From positions 34,060,501 through 34,124,500 of the forward strand of contig CM076143.1 in NCBI GenBank assembly GCA_038025085.1: DNA of 64,000 nt, given 5' to 3'. The translations under genes and the position numbers were made by a program. The DNA comes from Tetragonia tetragonoides. Lineage: Eukaryota; Streptophyta; Magnoliopsida; Caryophyllales; Aizoaceae. A model generated the notes under the pieces. It ran no database searches. It worked only from the letters and a program-made list of their open reading frames with translations, and had not been told where the DNA came from. Positions 20,641-32,129 of the stretch are shown piece after piece; the first letter of the stretch is position 1; the number at the start of each line of letters is the position of its first letter.

Positions 20641-23600
20641 CACTGGCAATCTTCGCCAGTACTCGGACCCGCCTAAGACGAGTCTCCGAGCCCACTTGAT
20701 GATGGAGCACCTAAAGGACCGCGCGGAGACATCGCCCAAGCTCTAGGGTCAAAGGCAAATAATGAGCCCGTCAAGTGAGCAGAATCCAGTGAATGACGCG
20801 GTGGCTCCGACATGCTTGGATAACCGCCATACCCCATACTCCCCTGACTCTAAGAGTTCCTCGGAAGGGCTGGAGGACACATAGGAATGGGATAACCCGG
20901 ATACCCTATACAAGGAGGCGGTGCATGCCACTGCGGAAGATAAGGCACCTGGGGCGGGTTCCCCGTATCCACTCGAGCTCGAGGCGTCCCATGACGCACC
21001 TCCGTACTCTCTTGCCTCGGAGGAGGACGCTGCGGTGTAGACGCCAACTCTTGAGCACGAGTAACTGGAGGCCTAGGAGGCCTTGCCACGGGAACAGGCT
21101 ACAAAGTGGATTCAAGGTCAGAAAATTATAAAAAAATTCAAATCAAGCACTTTTACTTGAAATGAACATACCTCCCTAACGTTGGATCAGCGGCTCGTGC
21201 ACACACTCTGAGACGCGAAATGTTTAAAGGCATGCATGCCCCTATAGATCTTCCGCGTCTCAGTAGCATCCAACTGTGCACATAAAAGAAGAGTCAGTAT
21301 AGACATAAAGGAAACATTGCAAATTACAATGGATTTTCACTTACCCCTCTACCAAACAACCAGTTGGTAGAGGCAATCCCTCAACCTCCTCATCAAGACC
21401 ACGAAACTCATGAATCAAAAGAACTTCAGGAGACCCGTCCGCTCCTGTATATCCCACCAACATGGTAGGAGGAGTAGGGCGCGGAGAAGAAGCAGTCGCA
21501 TGGGACGACGAAGAACTCGTAGCACTCTGCAAAACTCAAAAGTATTAGAAACATTTATAAATTTCCAAACGAAATTAAGAAACAAAAATAAATTACTCAC
21601 CGGATCAGTGCAAGTTAGGGCACAACCGACCCTCAGCATACTCGGTGTACGCCACCATAAGATCCACCTCCGGGTCATTCAGAAGCAAATACTCAAGGGC
21701 ATTCACCCCAACAGTGGTCGTCCTTACCTGCTCCACGGTAAGGTGACGAACATAAAGCATAAACTCCGGAGGGTACAAAGGAATCCTCGGAGCCGGAAGG
21801 TCGGAGAAAGTCTGCCTAATCAATCTCTCTCCCAAGAACCACTCAAAACCAAAAGGACCCTCAATGAGGACTCTCTTCTAGTCATACTCTCGAGCACCCA
21901 AGAATTGATCCGAGAGGCCCAGGAGGTAATCCGTCCAAGGGAACCAGTCAACCTACAAAAGCAAACAATGAGCACGCAAAAGGATGAAAAGAACGATAAA
22001 AATGCAAAAGGCATACACTTAAATCTTGAGCGGTCAAGGGATATATCGTCTCCCTAAGGGTGTGCAGCGTAGTAAATGGGCAAGATGCCCGTCCCCTCCA
22101 GGCCTACATCGCTAGAAAGGAAAAATCCTTTGTCTGAAGAAGAGGGGTGGTCGGGAAAATGCTCGTAAAACCAAATCTAAGACATGCAAAGCACATGGAT
22201 TAAGCACAAGTTATGAGGAAAAAGCCAACGCACAAAATATAAGAAGGGAAAAAGGAAATTACCTCCATGACCTTCCAATAGCCGACCAAGGATACGCAAG
22301 ACGCGCCCTCCTCCCCACTGAGGCGAATGGACTGCCTCAAACACTACAGAAGACAAAAATAGGTAGGAAGACCCCAGTTGTACTTCGCAACTCTGTCCAA
22401 ATCCCGCAAGCACGAGAAATAGTAAACATGATACCTACTAACTTTATCCAAAAAGACGGAACAAGCTAGAATATTGGCCAAGAAAAGGTGAGTGTGCTGC
22501 TCCACCGTGACCTTCTTCAACTTCCTCGGGTTGGTCAAGAACTGGACCATTACGTCAGTCCGCCCATACTTCATACCATCACAATTGACCCCGAAAAGGC
22601 CAAACATCTCCACCATGTCATCCCTACTGACCTCTCCATAAGTGAGGGGGATAACGGTGCAAGAGAGCCCGGAAATGAGACCGAACTCGAAAGGGGTGAT
22701 CATAATCTCACCCATAGGAAACTGAAAAGTACTGGTAGTATCCCAATACCGCTACGCAAGACATCTAACAAGTAAGCGATCGGAGCGTTCAGCAGACTTC
22801 ATAGACGCTAACAGATGACCGAAGCCACAACGCTCCACTATGGCGTTGACCTCGGAAGTCACATACCTACGGGCTTTCTCGATCCCGGAAAGGCTACCGT
22901 AACCCCGCATGGTAGTGTCTACATCCTATACAACACAATAATCGCAAGACAAATAGCTAGGTGATCCTAGTAGCAACTACCAGTCTCCGGTTTAGTCCTA
23001 AGTTTTTACAACTCGTAAAATTAGCATTCTAGCTAAACCAATGCAACAAGAGTAAGTTTTAACGAGAATAAATTTCACACAAGTTTAGTTTCCACAAATT
23101 TACTCAAAAATCATCTACTGTTAAAATAAAAATAAAAAATAAAACTTCACCCAAGTTTATTTTCACCAAAGAATTATAATTGCGACGAGAATAAATTTCA
23201 CACAAATTTATTTTCCACCATTTAAAGATGAATTTCACACAAATTCATTCTTCACATGCAAAAATAATTCTACGGGAATTTGCAAACTAGCAAGAAAAAC
23301 AATTTAACACAAATTGGTTTTCCACATTAGCTACACTACAGTTCTCAACCTAAAAATTTTATGTTTGCCTACACATGATTTTCTAAGCGAAAAGGAGCCA
23401 AAAAGAAAAAAAAACGACATACCCGACACTTTGTACCTACGGTAACCAAATGCTCATTCTTCTTGAAAATGAGATCGCGAAGCTCCCAACGATCGGTAGG
23501 ATGGAAATTAATACGAGTGAACTCATCCTGGACTAACCGGTGCTTACCCACCCGGTGACGGGGTATGCCGGAAATGAAGACCCGAGTAAAAACATTCGGG

Positions 23601-23662
23601 GTCTCCCTGACAACAATCTCTTGCTCCTTACTTTTCCTACCTCTTGTAAGTTTGGGAGCCAT
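20640..23662 (-). pseudogene. Plant-mobile-domain (PMD) gene, antisense to element C, multi-exon
   Basis: First exon starts MAPKLTRGRKSKEQ at 23662 and ends at a GTATGT donor near 23422. Downstream exons on the minus strand include about 22930-22360 (MGEIMITPFEFGLISGL ... LTNPRKLKKVTVEQHTHLFL), about 22340-22262 (VHSPQWGGGRVLRILGRLLEG, ending at a GTAATT donor), about 22180-22050 (IWFYEHFPDHPSS) and about 21950-21600 (GPFGFEWFLGERL ... YPPEFMLYVRHLTVEQ). A Pro-rich tail (MARPPRPPVTRAQ) spans about 21090-20640. The GEMxxTxxxFxxxxGL pattern is that of PMD (aminotransferase-like) proteins, known from plant MAIN/MAIL1 and from transposons. In-frame stops occur near 22745, 22050 and 21880. Exon borders are approximate. 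Confidence 0.65.
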
Positions 23663-23857
23663 GGATGAAGAGCAAAAATGGAGTTTTTAAAATTTGCGTG
23701 CAATTCAAAAAACTCACAAATTCACCCATTTGAGTTTTGACACTCAAAAACTCAAGAACAACTAACAAAATCAAGTTCTTTAAGAATTTGAGCAAGAAAA
23801 CCTCAAGATTTGGAGCTAGGGGCTTTGATGGAGGTTGACATCTTGAAGAAAATGAAG

Positions 23858-23861
<4 letters not shown>

Positions 23862-23913
<52 letters not shown>
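23862..23913. repeat. (AG)n microsatellite
   Basis: About 25 uninterrupted AG units, about 200 bp upstream of the PMD start in element C, so probably in its 5' UTR. Confidence 0.9.
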
Positions 23914-23916
<3 letters not shown>

Positions 23917-24009
23917 AGAAGAAGGCTCGAAGTGGAAGAAGATCCATTTCGGCCTCCCCCCTCTTTTTCTTTTATTCCACCCGTGAAAACCTAGCGACCA
24001 GTCGAATCG

Positions 24010-24180
24010 TCCAAGTGGACGGTCAAACCGCCAGGCTGGCGATTGAACCGCAACCCAAGCAGCTTGGCCGCTTGCCCAAACGGCTCAACCGTTTGGCAGA
24101 GCAGTTCAGCAGTCGCTTCAACAAGCGGCTTGACCGCTCCACCCAGCGGTTTAGCCGCTTGCCCTGGCAGTTTGGCCGCC
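24010..24180. repeat. Palindrome-rich array upstream of antisense PMD gene (C)
   Basis: Successive near-palindromes of about 20 bp, for example AAACGGCTCAACCGTTTGG and AGCGGTTTAGCCGCTTG. A TATA-like AATAAAAG lies at about 23971-23978 on the minus strand, between the array and the gene. Confidence 0.7.
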
Positions 24181-24423
24181 TAACACTCCTTTTATTATAA
24201 TATTCCATTCAAGGTCATTGGTTCAAAATCAGTGGGCCCCACGTGAGGCCCATAGCAGTTATTTGCGCGCCAAAGTTCGTTTATGCAAGCGGGACTACTT
24301 TAAACCAACAGGCTTGTACATTTATACTCGGCCTATGGCATGGGCTAGCGTTTGACCGAAGGTCTGAGCAACATTTCATTACCCTTTGCAATTGCATTTA
24401 CTACTCATTTTGTTTCTAACAAA

Positions 24424-24975
24424 ATAATTTATTGTGTAACCTACAGCACAGGGTTCTCCTTCGACTAAAAATCGAAGGACATTTATTGTATGACCTACAG
24501 CACAGGGTCTCCCTTCGACTAAAAATCGAAGGATTCATATCATTTCTTATTCTATTTCTAAAGAAATATTTTATTGTGTAACCTACAGCACAGGGTTCCC
24601 CTTCGACCAATAATCTAAGGACATTTATTGTGTGACCTACAGCACATTGTCTCCCTTCGACTAAAAATCGAAGGATTTTTGACATTTATTACCTATCTTA
24701 CCTCCGATGAATATTTTATTGTGTGACCTACAGCATAGGGTCTCTCCGTTCGACTGAAAATAGAAGGATTTTTTATTTTGTGACCTACAGCATAGGGTCT
24801 CTCAGTTCGACTGATAATCGAAGGATTTTTATTGTGTGACCTACAGCATAGGGTCTCTCTGTTCGACTGATAATCTAAGGATTTTTATTGTGTGACCTAC
24901 AGCATAGGGTCTCTCCGTTCGACTGATATTCGAAGGATTTTTATTGTGTGACCTACAGCATAGAGTCAAACTCTC
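24424..24975 (+). repeat. Hairpin-bearing tandem array near the 3' end of element C
   Basis: Nine imperfect copies of a unit of about 55 bp (ATTGTGTGACCTACAGCA, GGGTCTC, then CCTTCGACTAAAAATCGAAGG). The last part is a stem-loop with 7-bp arms CCTTCGA and TCGAAGG. The later copies have diverged toward CGTTCGACTGATAATCGAAGG. Copies are separated by longer spacers at two points. Amplified repeats near the 3' end are known in Retand-type Tat elements. Confidence 0.85.
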
Positions 24976-25123
24976 GGTCAAATAAACCGGGGGAATTACT
25001 ACTTTATCCTAAAATGATTGTTTATCTCTAACTGTTTGTCACCTCACTCAGTTTGCCTGTTTGTTGAATTATGCAGCTATTAGCATAGGAATACTTTGAC
25101 CTTCGCTCTATTCAAGCTCGGCC

Positions 25124-25134
25124 AAAATAGGGGC
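25124..25134 (+). other. Polypurine tract (C)
   Basis: AAAATAGGGGC lies three bases before the LTR start TGTAGACACC, as expected for priming of plus-strand DNA. Confidence 0.65.
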
Positions 25135-25489
25135 TTCTGTAGACACCAAAAATTGTGTTTATGATAAGTCCCCAGAAAACCCGATGATGAAAGGATTGGA
25201 TTTTGCTCGAACTTGGGTTGCGAGAATAATTGCTCTGATGATTAGCCCAGTTCATTTGAATTAACAAGTGGAAGCCTTTTGTACATGTGATCCAAAGTAG
25301 TTGGACTCACTTCATTTGGAGTCCAAAACTAAGAGATAGGCCTCTTTGAGCCCAAGGGCTCGAAAGGGAACCCAAACCCTTGAGTCAACCCTTGGTCAAA
25401 CAAGGGAACTCAGACAATCCCAAGTGACACCCTCGGAATAGCCTCCCCCTCTTAGAAAGCATGTCAGGCTCCTATGCAGGCAGGCCGCT

Positions 25490-25690
25490 CCAGGTCCATG
25501 CGGCGATGCTTGAGTTCAAGCGGTGGCCGCTAGGACAAGCGGCTATGCCGCTAGGACAAGCGGCTATGCCGCTAGGCCAAGCTGCTTGACAGCTAACATA
25601 GCGGCTGAGCCGCTTGCCAAGCGATTCAACCGCTTGTCCTAGCGGTTCAACCGCTTGTCCTAGCGGTTCAACCGCCTGGCCTAGCTGCAT
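25490..25690. repeat. Palindromic unit array in LTR C U3
   Basis: Tandem units of about 21-22 bp such as CAAGCGGCTATGCCGCTAGGA and AGCGGTTCAACCGCTTGTCCT. Each is a near-palindrome. The array ends about 80 bp before the TATA-like CTACATAAAC near 25775. Confidence 0.8.
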
Positions 25691-26600
25691 AGCAGCCTGG
25701 ACCCTTTCTTACGGACGGCAGATTCAAGGCCCATTCGATTTCCGTGCCAAACCTTGGCAGCTCCCCCTCTTCTACATAAACAAACCTTAGGGTTCAATGA
25801 AGAGGTTGGAAATTTTAGAGGTTGGTTGGCCGTTAGAGACTAAAGGTTGGTTTCTTGGTAGGCAGTTTCTCTCTCATATTAAAACCTAAATTCTGATTCT
25901 ACTCCTTCTTTAGGCTAGCCCTAGCACCACAAAAATAAACCATCTTACTTCATCAAGAACGAGAGTTCAAGCATTAAACCCAATAAGTTCATTGTGAGCA
26001 TCCAGGTAATCCAACCTGAGGGTTTTCATTAAATTTTATATTTGCTTGTTATTTACTAACGATTTTGGTTTATGTGATATGTACATGCATGGCGTGTTTT
26101 GAGCAAAAAGGGCTTGTATTAGCGGTTCAACCGCTTGTCCTAGCGGTTCAACCGCCTGGCCTAGCTGCATAGCAGCCTGGTCCCTTTCTTACGGACGGCA
26201 GATTCAAGGCCCATTCGATTTCTGTGCCAAACCTTGGCAGCTCCCCCTCTTCTACATAAACAAACCTTAGGGTTCAATGAAGAGGTTGGAAATTTTAGAG
26301 GTTGGTTGGCCATTAGAGACTAAAGGTTGGTGTCTTGGTAGGCAGTTTCTCTCTCATATTAAACCCTAAATTCTGATTCTACTCCTTCTTTAGGCTAGCC
26401 CTAGCACCACAAAAATAAACCATCTTACTTCATCAAGAGCAAGAGTTCAAGCATTAAACCCAATAAGTTCATTGTGAGCATCCAGGTAATCCAACCTGAG
26501 GGTTTTCATTAAATTTTATATTTGCTTGTTATTTACTAACGATTTTGGTTTATGTAATATGTACATGCATGGTGTGTTTTGAGCAAAAAGAGCTTGTATT
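25641..26600 (+). repeat. 480-bp tandem duplication in LTR C
   Basis: Unit 1 (25641-26120) and unit 2 (26121-26600) align without gaps, with roughly ten substitutions seen by eye. Each unit contains the last palindromes, the promoter region and the sequence downstream of the presumed start of transcription, so the LTR has two successive core promoters. Confidence 0.9.
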
Positions 26601-27253
26601 GTACCCAATGAATGAATGAATGGATGAATGAATGCATGTTTTTATTTATTTCTCTTTATTATATGCTTTGTTTGTGAGTTGGTGGATGAATTATCTTGTT
26701 TGTCTTCTAATTTGCAAGTTTAGCATATTTATCGTCTTTAGCATTAAAAGCATGTAAATTTGATAAGTTGTTAAAAGTGGTCACGTTAGTAAATGTTTGT
26801 TCAACCCATTAGTTAAAACTAGGAATTTGGACTAATTGAACCTTGTTTGGAACCGTAGCATAAGTAATTGCATTGAATTGATTAGTAAAGGCCGTTGTAT
26901 TTAACGGGCGAGTTGGGTGCCTAACACCTTCCTAAATCGTACTCACGCTCCCGAACTCATTTATGAAGTCAATTTCCCCAATAGGGATTGGGGTGCACAG
27001 GAATCGAGTTGACGTCATTTTAGACTATTGACTTGACTCCAAGGGTTCCAAATTTCCTTAAATTTGGTGGCGACTTCCGACAATCTTAATCATGTCCCTA
27101 GTACAAAAGGATAAATCTTCATGTGCATTCACACTCAAAAGATTCGCAAACAATGACGTTCTCCCAGGCCACCCCGCCGGCCTTCGAGGGAAAAATCCGG
27201 TAGCCTACACTCTTAGATGAGAGTCTCATGGTCTTCTTGTTGCTAAGTGTTCC

Positions 27254-28015
27254 GTGCTTCCAATTCGGGATTGGGTGTCCAGAGAAGAAAGAAAACACCA
27301 AGAGAGGTCCAATTCGGCTTTCAACAAGACAACAAGCGACAAGCATCGATCAATCCACCTCAGCCATATCATGATCCGAACTGTTCAGGAATACCTCGTT
27401 GAAATGACGGAAGGAATGGATGGGATGGAAGCTGACATCATCAACATCAAGTCCAGGAAATTATGGGACGCGCCTATGTTCGTCCCCTCATCTGAAGATA
27501 GACGGTCTATATCTCAAGGAAAGCCCAAAGACGCTCTCAATGAGCAGGAAAGGAAACGTAAGAACTGTGAGTCTTACTCAAGTGTCTCGCCAAGAGAAAC
27601 TCCTGCGGTCAATCCTCTGACCCAAAGGAAGCCAAGAAGAGACTTTGCCCAAATGGGAGTAACTCCCAGTATAGCTCTAGAAAGACTGACGGATAAGGGA
27701 ATACAGAAACCCATAGGTCCCACTCCGGACCCTAAAGTAGAAGCTCGCAGTTGGACCGGCAATCAATACTGCAAGTATCACCAAGGCAGAGGGCATGACA
27801 CCAACCACTACTGGGCCATCAAGCATGTTATTCAAGATAAGATTGACAATGGCACCCTACCATTGCCTAAAATTGAACAAGAGTCTGAGGATACTGATAA
27901 CCTCCTGGGGGCCATTCATCATATTACTACTGAAGATGCCATTGATCACTCTCACCATATCCGTGAGGCAGAAACAGTTTTGGTCCACCAAGATCTGATT
28001 GATGAAAGTATATAG
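27254..28015 (+). pseudogene. gag C-terminal part of element D
   Basis: One open frame of 253 codons with a basic middle part (SVSPRETPAVNPLTQRKPRRD), then a zinc-knuckle-like segment YCKYHQGRGHDTNHYWAIKH. The last Cys of the CCHC pattern is Tyr here. The capsid core is absent. The frame stops at 28013-28015. Further on, 28050-28190 could encode a short coiled coil but has no clear partner in the other copies. Confidence 0.7.
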
Positions 28016-28229
28016 CCAAAAGGATGCAGGCCGTTTATTGATCAAACAGAGAGAAAACATGAAGAGGACGTCGAAAGTAATTCTCAGATACAAAAGGATC
28101 TTGACCGCATAATCCGGTACATGGCACTACACCAACAGGAAATTTGGGAAGTAAAGGAAAAGGTCATAATCTTAGAAGGGAACATGTTTAAAAAGAAAAG
28201 TGCAATCCTTCTTACTCGAGACAAGGCAT

Positions 28230-29261
28230 GTTGTGTGCGGGCCGCACATGAATGATCTAATGCGATCTAGGAATATCCTGTGACTAGAATATTACGGGAC
28301 AACCATGGAGAATAACTGCTACGACTATGTCAAAAAGTGCAAGAAATGCCAATTTACAACATATTTCACCCTCAATACTGAATAACTTCACATACCCTTA
28401 CCTTTTTCTGCATGGGGAATCAACATCATTGGCAAGATCACTTCTAAGGGCTCTGGAGGACATGAATATATGCTAGTAGCCATAGGCTATTTTACCAAAT
28501 GGGTTGAAGCACAATCCTATGTCATCCTCACATCCAAACAAGTGTCCAAGTTCATAAGGAATAACATCATCTGCAGATACGACATTCCACATGAAATCAT
28601 TAGTGACCATGGATCCCACTTCAAAGCCGAAACATCCACCCTACTGAAAAACATCAAAATCCAACACCACAAATCATCCCCCTTCAAACCACAAACAAAT
28701 GGTGCAGTAGAAGCTGCCAACAAAAACCTTAAAACCATTATCGAGAAAATGGTTAAAAACTACAAAGATTGGCCCATCAAACTCCCATTTGCACTTTGGG
28801 AATACAGAACATCCATAAGGTCGTCAACATGTGCTACGCCTTATTCCCTAGTCTACAGAATGGAAGCAGTAGTACCTATAGAGATTCATTTGCCCTCTAT
28901 GCGTATTGCCTTGGAAGGTGAACATTCAGAAACATAATGCATACAAGCCTGTTATGATGAACTCATGTTCATGGATGAAAGACGACTACGAGCTCTAGAA
29001 AATTCCCATATGTACCAACAACGTATGGCAAGAGCACTCAACAAAAACGTTCGACCTCAAAATTTGAAAAAAGGCGATTTAGTTTGGAAGCAATTGCGTG
29101 CACTAGTTACTAGCCCCAGGGGAAAATTCCGACCAAAATTGTCCGGTCCATTCATCATCAAAGACATCCTATCAGGAGGTGCAGTCCGGCTAATGGATAT
29201 TGATGGCATCGAGTTCAGTCAGCTCACAAAATTGGATCAACTATTGAAGTGCTATGTCTAA
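28230..29261 (+). pseudogene. Integrase of element D (catalytic Asp replaced)
   Basis: Sequence from the H2C2 region (CYDYVKKCKKCQ) is followed by a stop near 28384, then the catalytic core in the frame 28470-28937 and the C-terminal part in 28965-29261 (GKFRPKLSGPFIIK ... LDQLLKCYV). The first catalytic motif reads WGINIIG in place of WGIDIIG, so the first Asp is Asn. The motifs ISDHGSHF and NGAVEAANKN are kept. Inactive. Confidence 0.8.
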
Positions 29262-29300
29262 ACAAACAAACAAAAAAAAAAAAAGACGTACATAGATCGA

Positions 29301-29362
29301 ACGAACTACGCTGGTGTGATTCCACACTGGATACGTAGGTAACCCTTTTAAAGGGCCCGGCC
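29301..29362 (+). other. Conserved noncoding block, D copy
   Basis: ACGAACTACGCTGGTG, TGATTCCACACTGGATACG, TAGGTAACCC, then TTTTAAAGGGCCCGGCC. It matches the A copy almost base for base. It lies between the integrase stop (29261) and the stop of the converging antisense gene (about 29562). Confidence 0.75.
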
Positions 29363-29561
29363 AAAATAAATCCAAAATTTCATTCAACTCATTCGAAAAC
29401 GGACAATTTTTATTCAAACTGAACGAATAAGCATTTATTGCGTAAATTAAATTTTCTGAGGTTACAAAAAAAGAGGCAACTAATGAGGGTTTCGGCTAAA
29501 CAAATTCTTATTACTTTTTTTTTTTTTAACTAGACTTGTTTTCTAAAGAAAACTACTTTAA

Positions 29562-32056
29562 TCCTTGTTCTCTATAGAAGGCTTCGTTGAAGAGTTCTTC
29601 TTTGAAAGACCTTGGCTTGAGGACGACCTATGATCGCTTTCTTGAGCTGGGAGCTTGCCTCTTTTCAAAACGTGATAGCCTTTTTGATAAGGCCCTTCTT
29701 TTCTTTTCCTGCTCAATGTTCCTGAGTCATACCTAGGTGCTAGCTGGTTTCACTCTTCATAACTAGAGCTGATCATTTCAGGGCTCGGACTGGACACGGG
29801 TCGTGCCTCATGTTAAAAAAGTGTCCAACGGGCTGCAAAATGGTTGTCCTTGTCCGCCCATCAAGGCTGGAAATGGCTGCCCTTGTCCGTCCTAACTAAC
29901 GGGCCGAACTTGCTCACGGGCTAACGGGCTTTTTTCTATAATCAAATTTCTGAATCAGTTTTTGTAGTTAAAACAATTGATCTATCTATAAAATTGCACT
30001 TCCACTCCAAATATTCACTATTTTAAAGTTTCTCATCCAAATTAAGTCATGACTATAACAAATTACAACATCAAATTAGTGCACTAAATTACAGCATTAA
30101 GCAACACTAAATTACTACAGCAAATTACAGTAGCAAACAGCAGAAAATTGAACACAAAACAGAAAATTCAGCAACAACAAGGGCAAATTACAACAACAAC
30201 CAACAGAAATTTCAGCAGCGCACCCAACAGAAATTTCAGCAGCACACAGTAATAATTTCAGCAGCACATAGCAACAAATTAAGCAGCAACGAGAGGCAAA
30301 TTACAGCAACAACCAACAATAATTTACAGTAGCACACAACAGCCATTTCAGCAGCAAATACAGCAACAGCAGCACTGTGGTCTACTCTACTTCTCCTTGC
30401 CTCTGGTTTAAATTGGGATGAAAAAATAGAGTGTCGCCATTGAATTGATGTTTGAAGTTTTGAACATATGGTCTATGGAGAAGTAAAGAGAGAGAAGAAA
30501 AGAAAGAGAAGCGGCTGGGATGTCAATAGGGAATTAGAGATTAGGGAGTGAGGAGCATCGTGGGGTTTTTAGTTTTAACACCAATATTATTGTTTTAATT
30601 TTTATTTTTTTTGGTGTTAGGCGACTCAACCTACTAGACAATGGACACTAGACTACAGTAAAAAAAAATACTAGATAGTAGACACATTTTAAGTTTTTTT
30701 ACTAAAAATAACTACACAATAAAATAAAGCGGGCTGGACGAGCCTGCCCACGGGCTAAAATTTGATGTTCTTACCCGCCCATTTATTTTAGCGGGCCGGG
30801 CTAAGCCCGCCCATTAAAAAAAATTGGCTAAAAATATTGTCCATACCCGCCCAAATTCAGGGCTGGACGGTTCGGGCTTTTCGGGCCGTCCCGTCCGTGA
30901 TCAGCTCTACTCATAACCAAGGACTCGCCTTGTCTATTCAACGCTGCGAGAGATCCAGGACAAATAAGATTCAGAAACTTGAGTTGAGACAATTATCCTA
31001 TGCACCGTCAAATGATCCTTTCCTCACTAGTATACACTCTAGCTCTGAGCAAAATCAGTTGTGAAAGCAATAACAGTTTGTCTCATAGTCTCCTGACGAG
31101 GGATAACCTGTTTCAACCCAGATTGGCTCATGATCCTGGAGGGAAAGAAAAATGTGCTCATGTACAAACTTACTATCCTAGTGTATGGGACATTCTTACA
31201 ACAAGCAACCAAAGAAGTTAAACCCCACCAAGGTACATGCCGGCAGACAACGGGCCCAGCACTGAAAAATTTGTCCCATTTAACAAGGGTCTTCTCATCA
31301 TACAACTTTTTCCTTACCAGTTTGCTAGCAGCAGTACAGGTTATTCTCCTCCAAGAATCAGGAGCGCGAGCTATCATCTTTGTTGTTGATTCTATTAACC
31401 TTAGGTGCTCACATAACCTAATCTGCAGTTTCAGGGGGCTACCAGAGAATGCTTCCCTAGGAAATATCTTCAACCTGTCAAGACCTAGAATGGTTTGTCC
31501 TACAACCAGATGCAAAGGAGAATGCCCTTCAGCCAGACCTACTACTCGTAACAATAAGGCTCTACCCAGATTTGATGATTGTGCAATGACAAACAGTAGA
31601 CAGTTCAACAAACAGAGAACAAAGGCTCGTTGACGACAACACCTGAATATTACATCCTCCTCAGAAGACGAAGCAAAATTCTCACAGATCTTGACTAAGT
31701 CAACATCAGCACCGAAGATAATACTTTTTGGCTTCAGCAGATGACAAGCCTAGAGACTTCCTGTATTAACTGCTAAAATCATCCCTCAAATAAGGCAAAG
31801 CTGGGGGAAAAACATCATATTGATTAATTATAGAAGCAAATTCTTCTGTTAAAGGACACAGTTTAGAATTACCAAAGCGGAAGACATGTATATATGGATC
31901 CCAATAATTCAAAGCAGATCATAGGAGAGGCCACAGAATTTTAGTTGGTTTCAAGGTCAACAGGGTGGAAATATGATACGAAGCCAATTCCAACTTATCT
32001 TCAAGAGTCAGATTTTTGCACCAAGTATCGAACAGATTTTCAAAGGATTTCTCCAT
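29562..32056 (-). pseudogene. DUF7745-like gene, antisense to element D, opened by an hAT MITE
   Basis: Start MEKSFENLFDTWCKNLTLED at 32056. The N-terminal frame is broken near 31920 and 31780. The long frame 31611-31039 covers the middle (LNCLLFVIAQSSNLGRALLL ... LQIRLCEHLRLIES) with no intron at the position used in copy C. The C-terminal part (SDHRSSSSQGLSKKNSSTKP, stop near 29562) continues beyond the MITE at 29764-30909. The protein ends, like copy A, in a Lys/Ser-rich segment with KRKEG. Inactive because of frameshifts and the insertion. Confidence 0.7.
29764..30909. mobile_element. Non-autonomous hAT element in the D antisense gene
   Basis: Terminal inverted repeats TAGAGCTGATCA and TGATCAGCTCTA. 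The flanking 8-bp target duplication is TTCATAAC on the left (29756-29763) and CTCATAAC on the right (30910-30917), one mismatch. The uninterrupted A copy (around 1290-1300) gives the empty site. Inside are CAG/CAA-rich repeats (30110-30370) and no transposase. Confidence 0.85.
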
Positions 32057-32129
32057 GATAAGAACTTTGTGAAATATGGGAGTTAAGAAGTCTGAAAAGA
32101 GATACGACATTGGACACCCCATCAATCCT

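Larger units (their letters stand above)
11570..27209 (+). mobile_element. Tat-lineage Ty3/gypsy element C (5' truncated by B)
   Basis: Order on the plus strand: gag (11570 on), protease, G-patch, RT, dual RNase H, integrase (to 17823), conserved noncoding block (17952), antisense DUF7745-like gene (19787 to 18268), antisense PMD gene (23662 to about 20640), hairpin tandem array (24424-24975), polypurine tract and 3' LTR (25138-27209). The 5' LTR and leader were separated by the insertion of B and lie off-window. The element sits in the leader of element D. Many stops and frameshifts show it is old. Confidence 0.85.
25138..27209 (+). mobile_element. 3' LTR of element C
   Basis: About 2072 bp from TGTAGACACC to AGCCTACA. 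It is related to LTR B end to end, but longer because of a 480-bp internal tandem duplication. It contains palindromic arrays (25490-25690 and 26121-26170), two copies of the core promoter region and the conserved GAGTTGGGTGCCTAACACC block near 26910. The sequence that follows at 27210 matches the leader of element A, not a primer site, which identifies it as a 3' LTR inserted in element D. Confidence 0.85.

Noticed and set aside
20793..22057. Plus-strand frames of 112 and 215 codons
   Set aside because: They are shadows of the minus-strand PMD exons, which carry the recognisable motifs.
25490..25690. Regular palindromic repeats as a CRISPR array
   Set aside because: The units are contiguous with no unique spacers, and the host is a plant.
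27209..27260. 25138-27209 as the 5' LTR of element D
   Set aside because: No primer site follows; the next bases match the leader of element A well inside the element, so it is the 3' LTR of C inserted in D.
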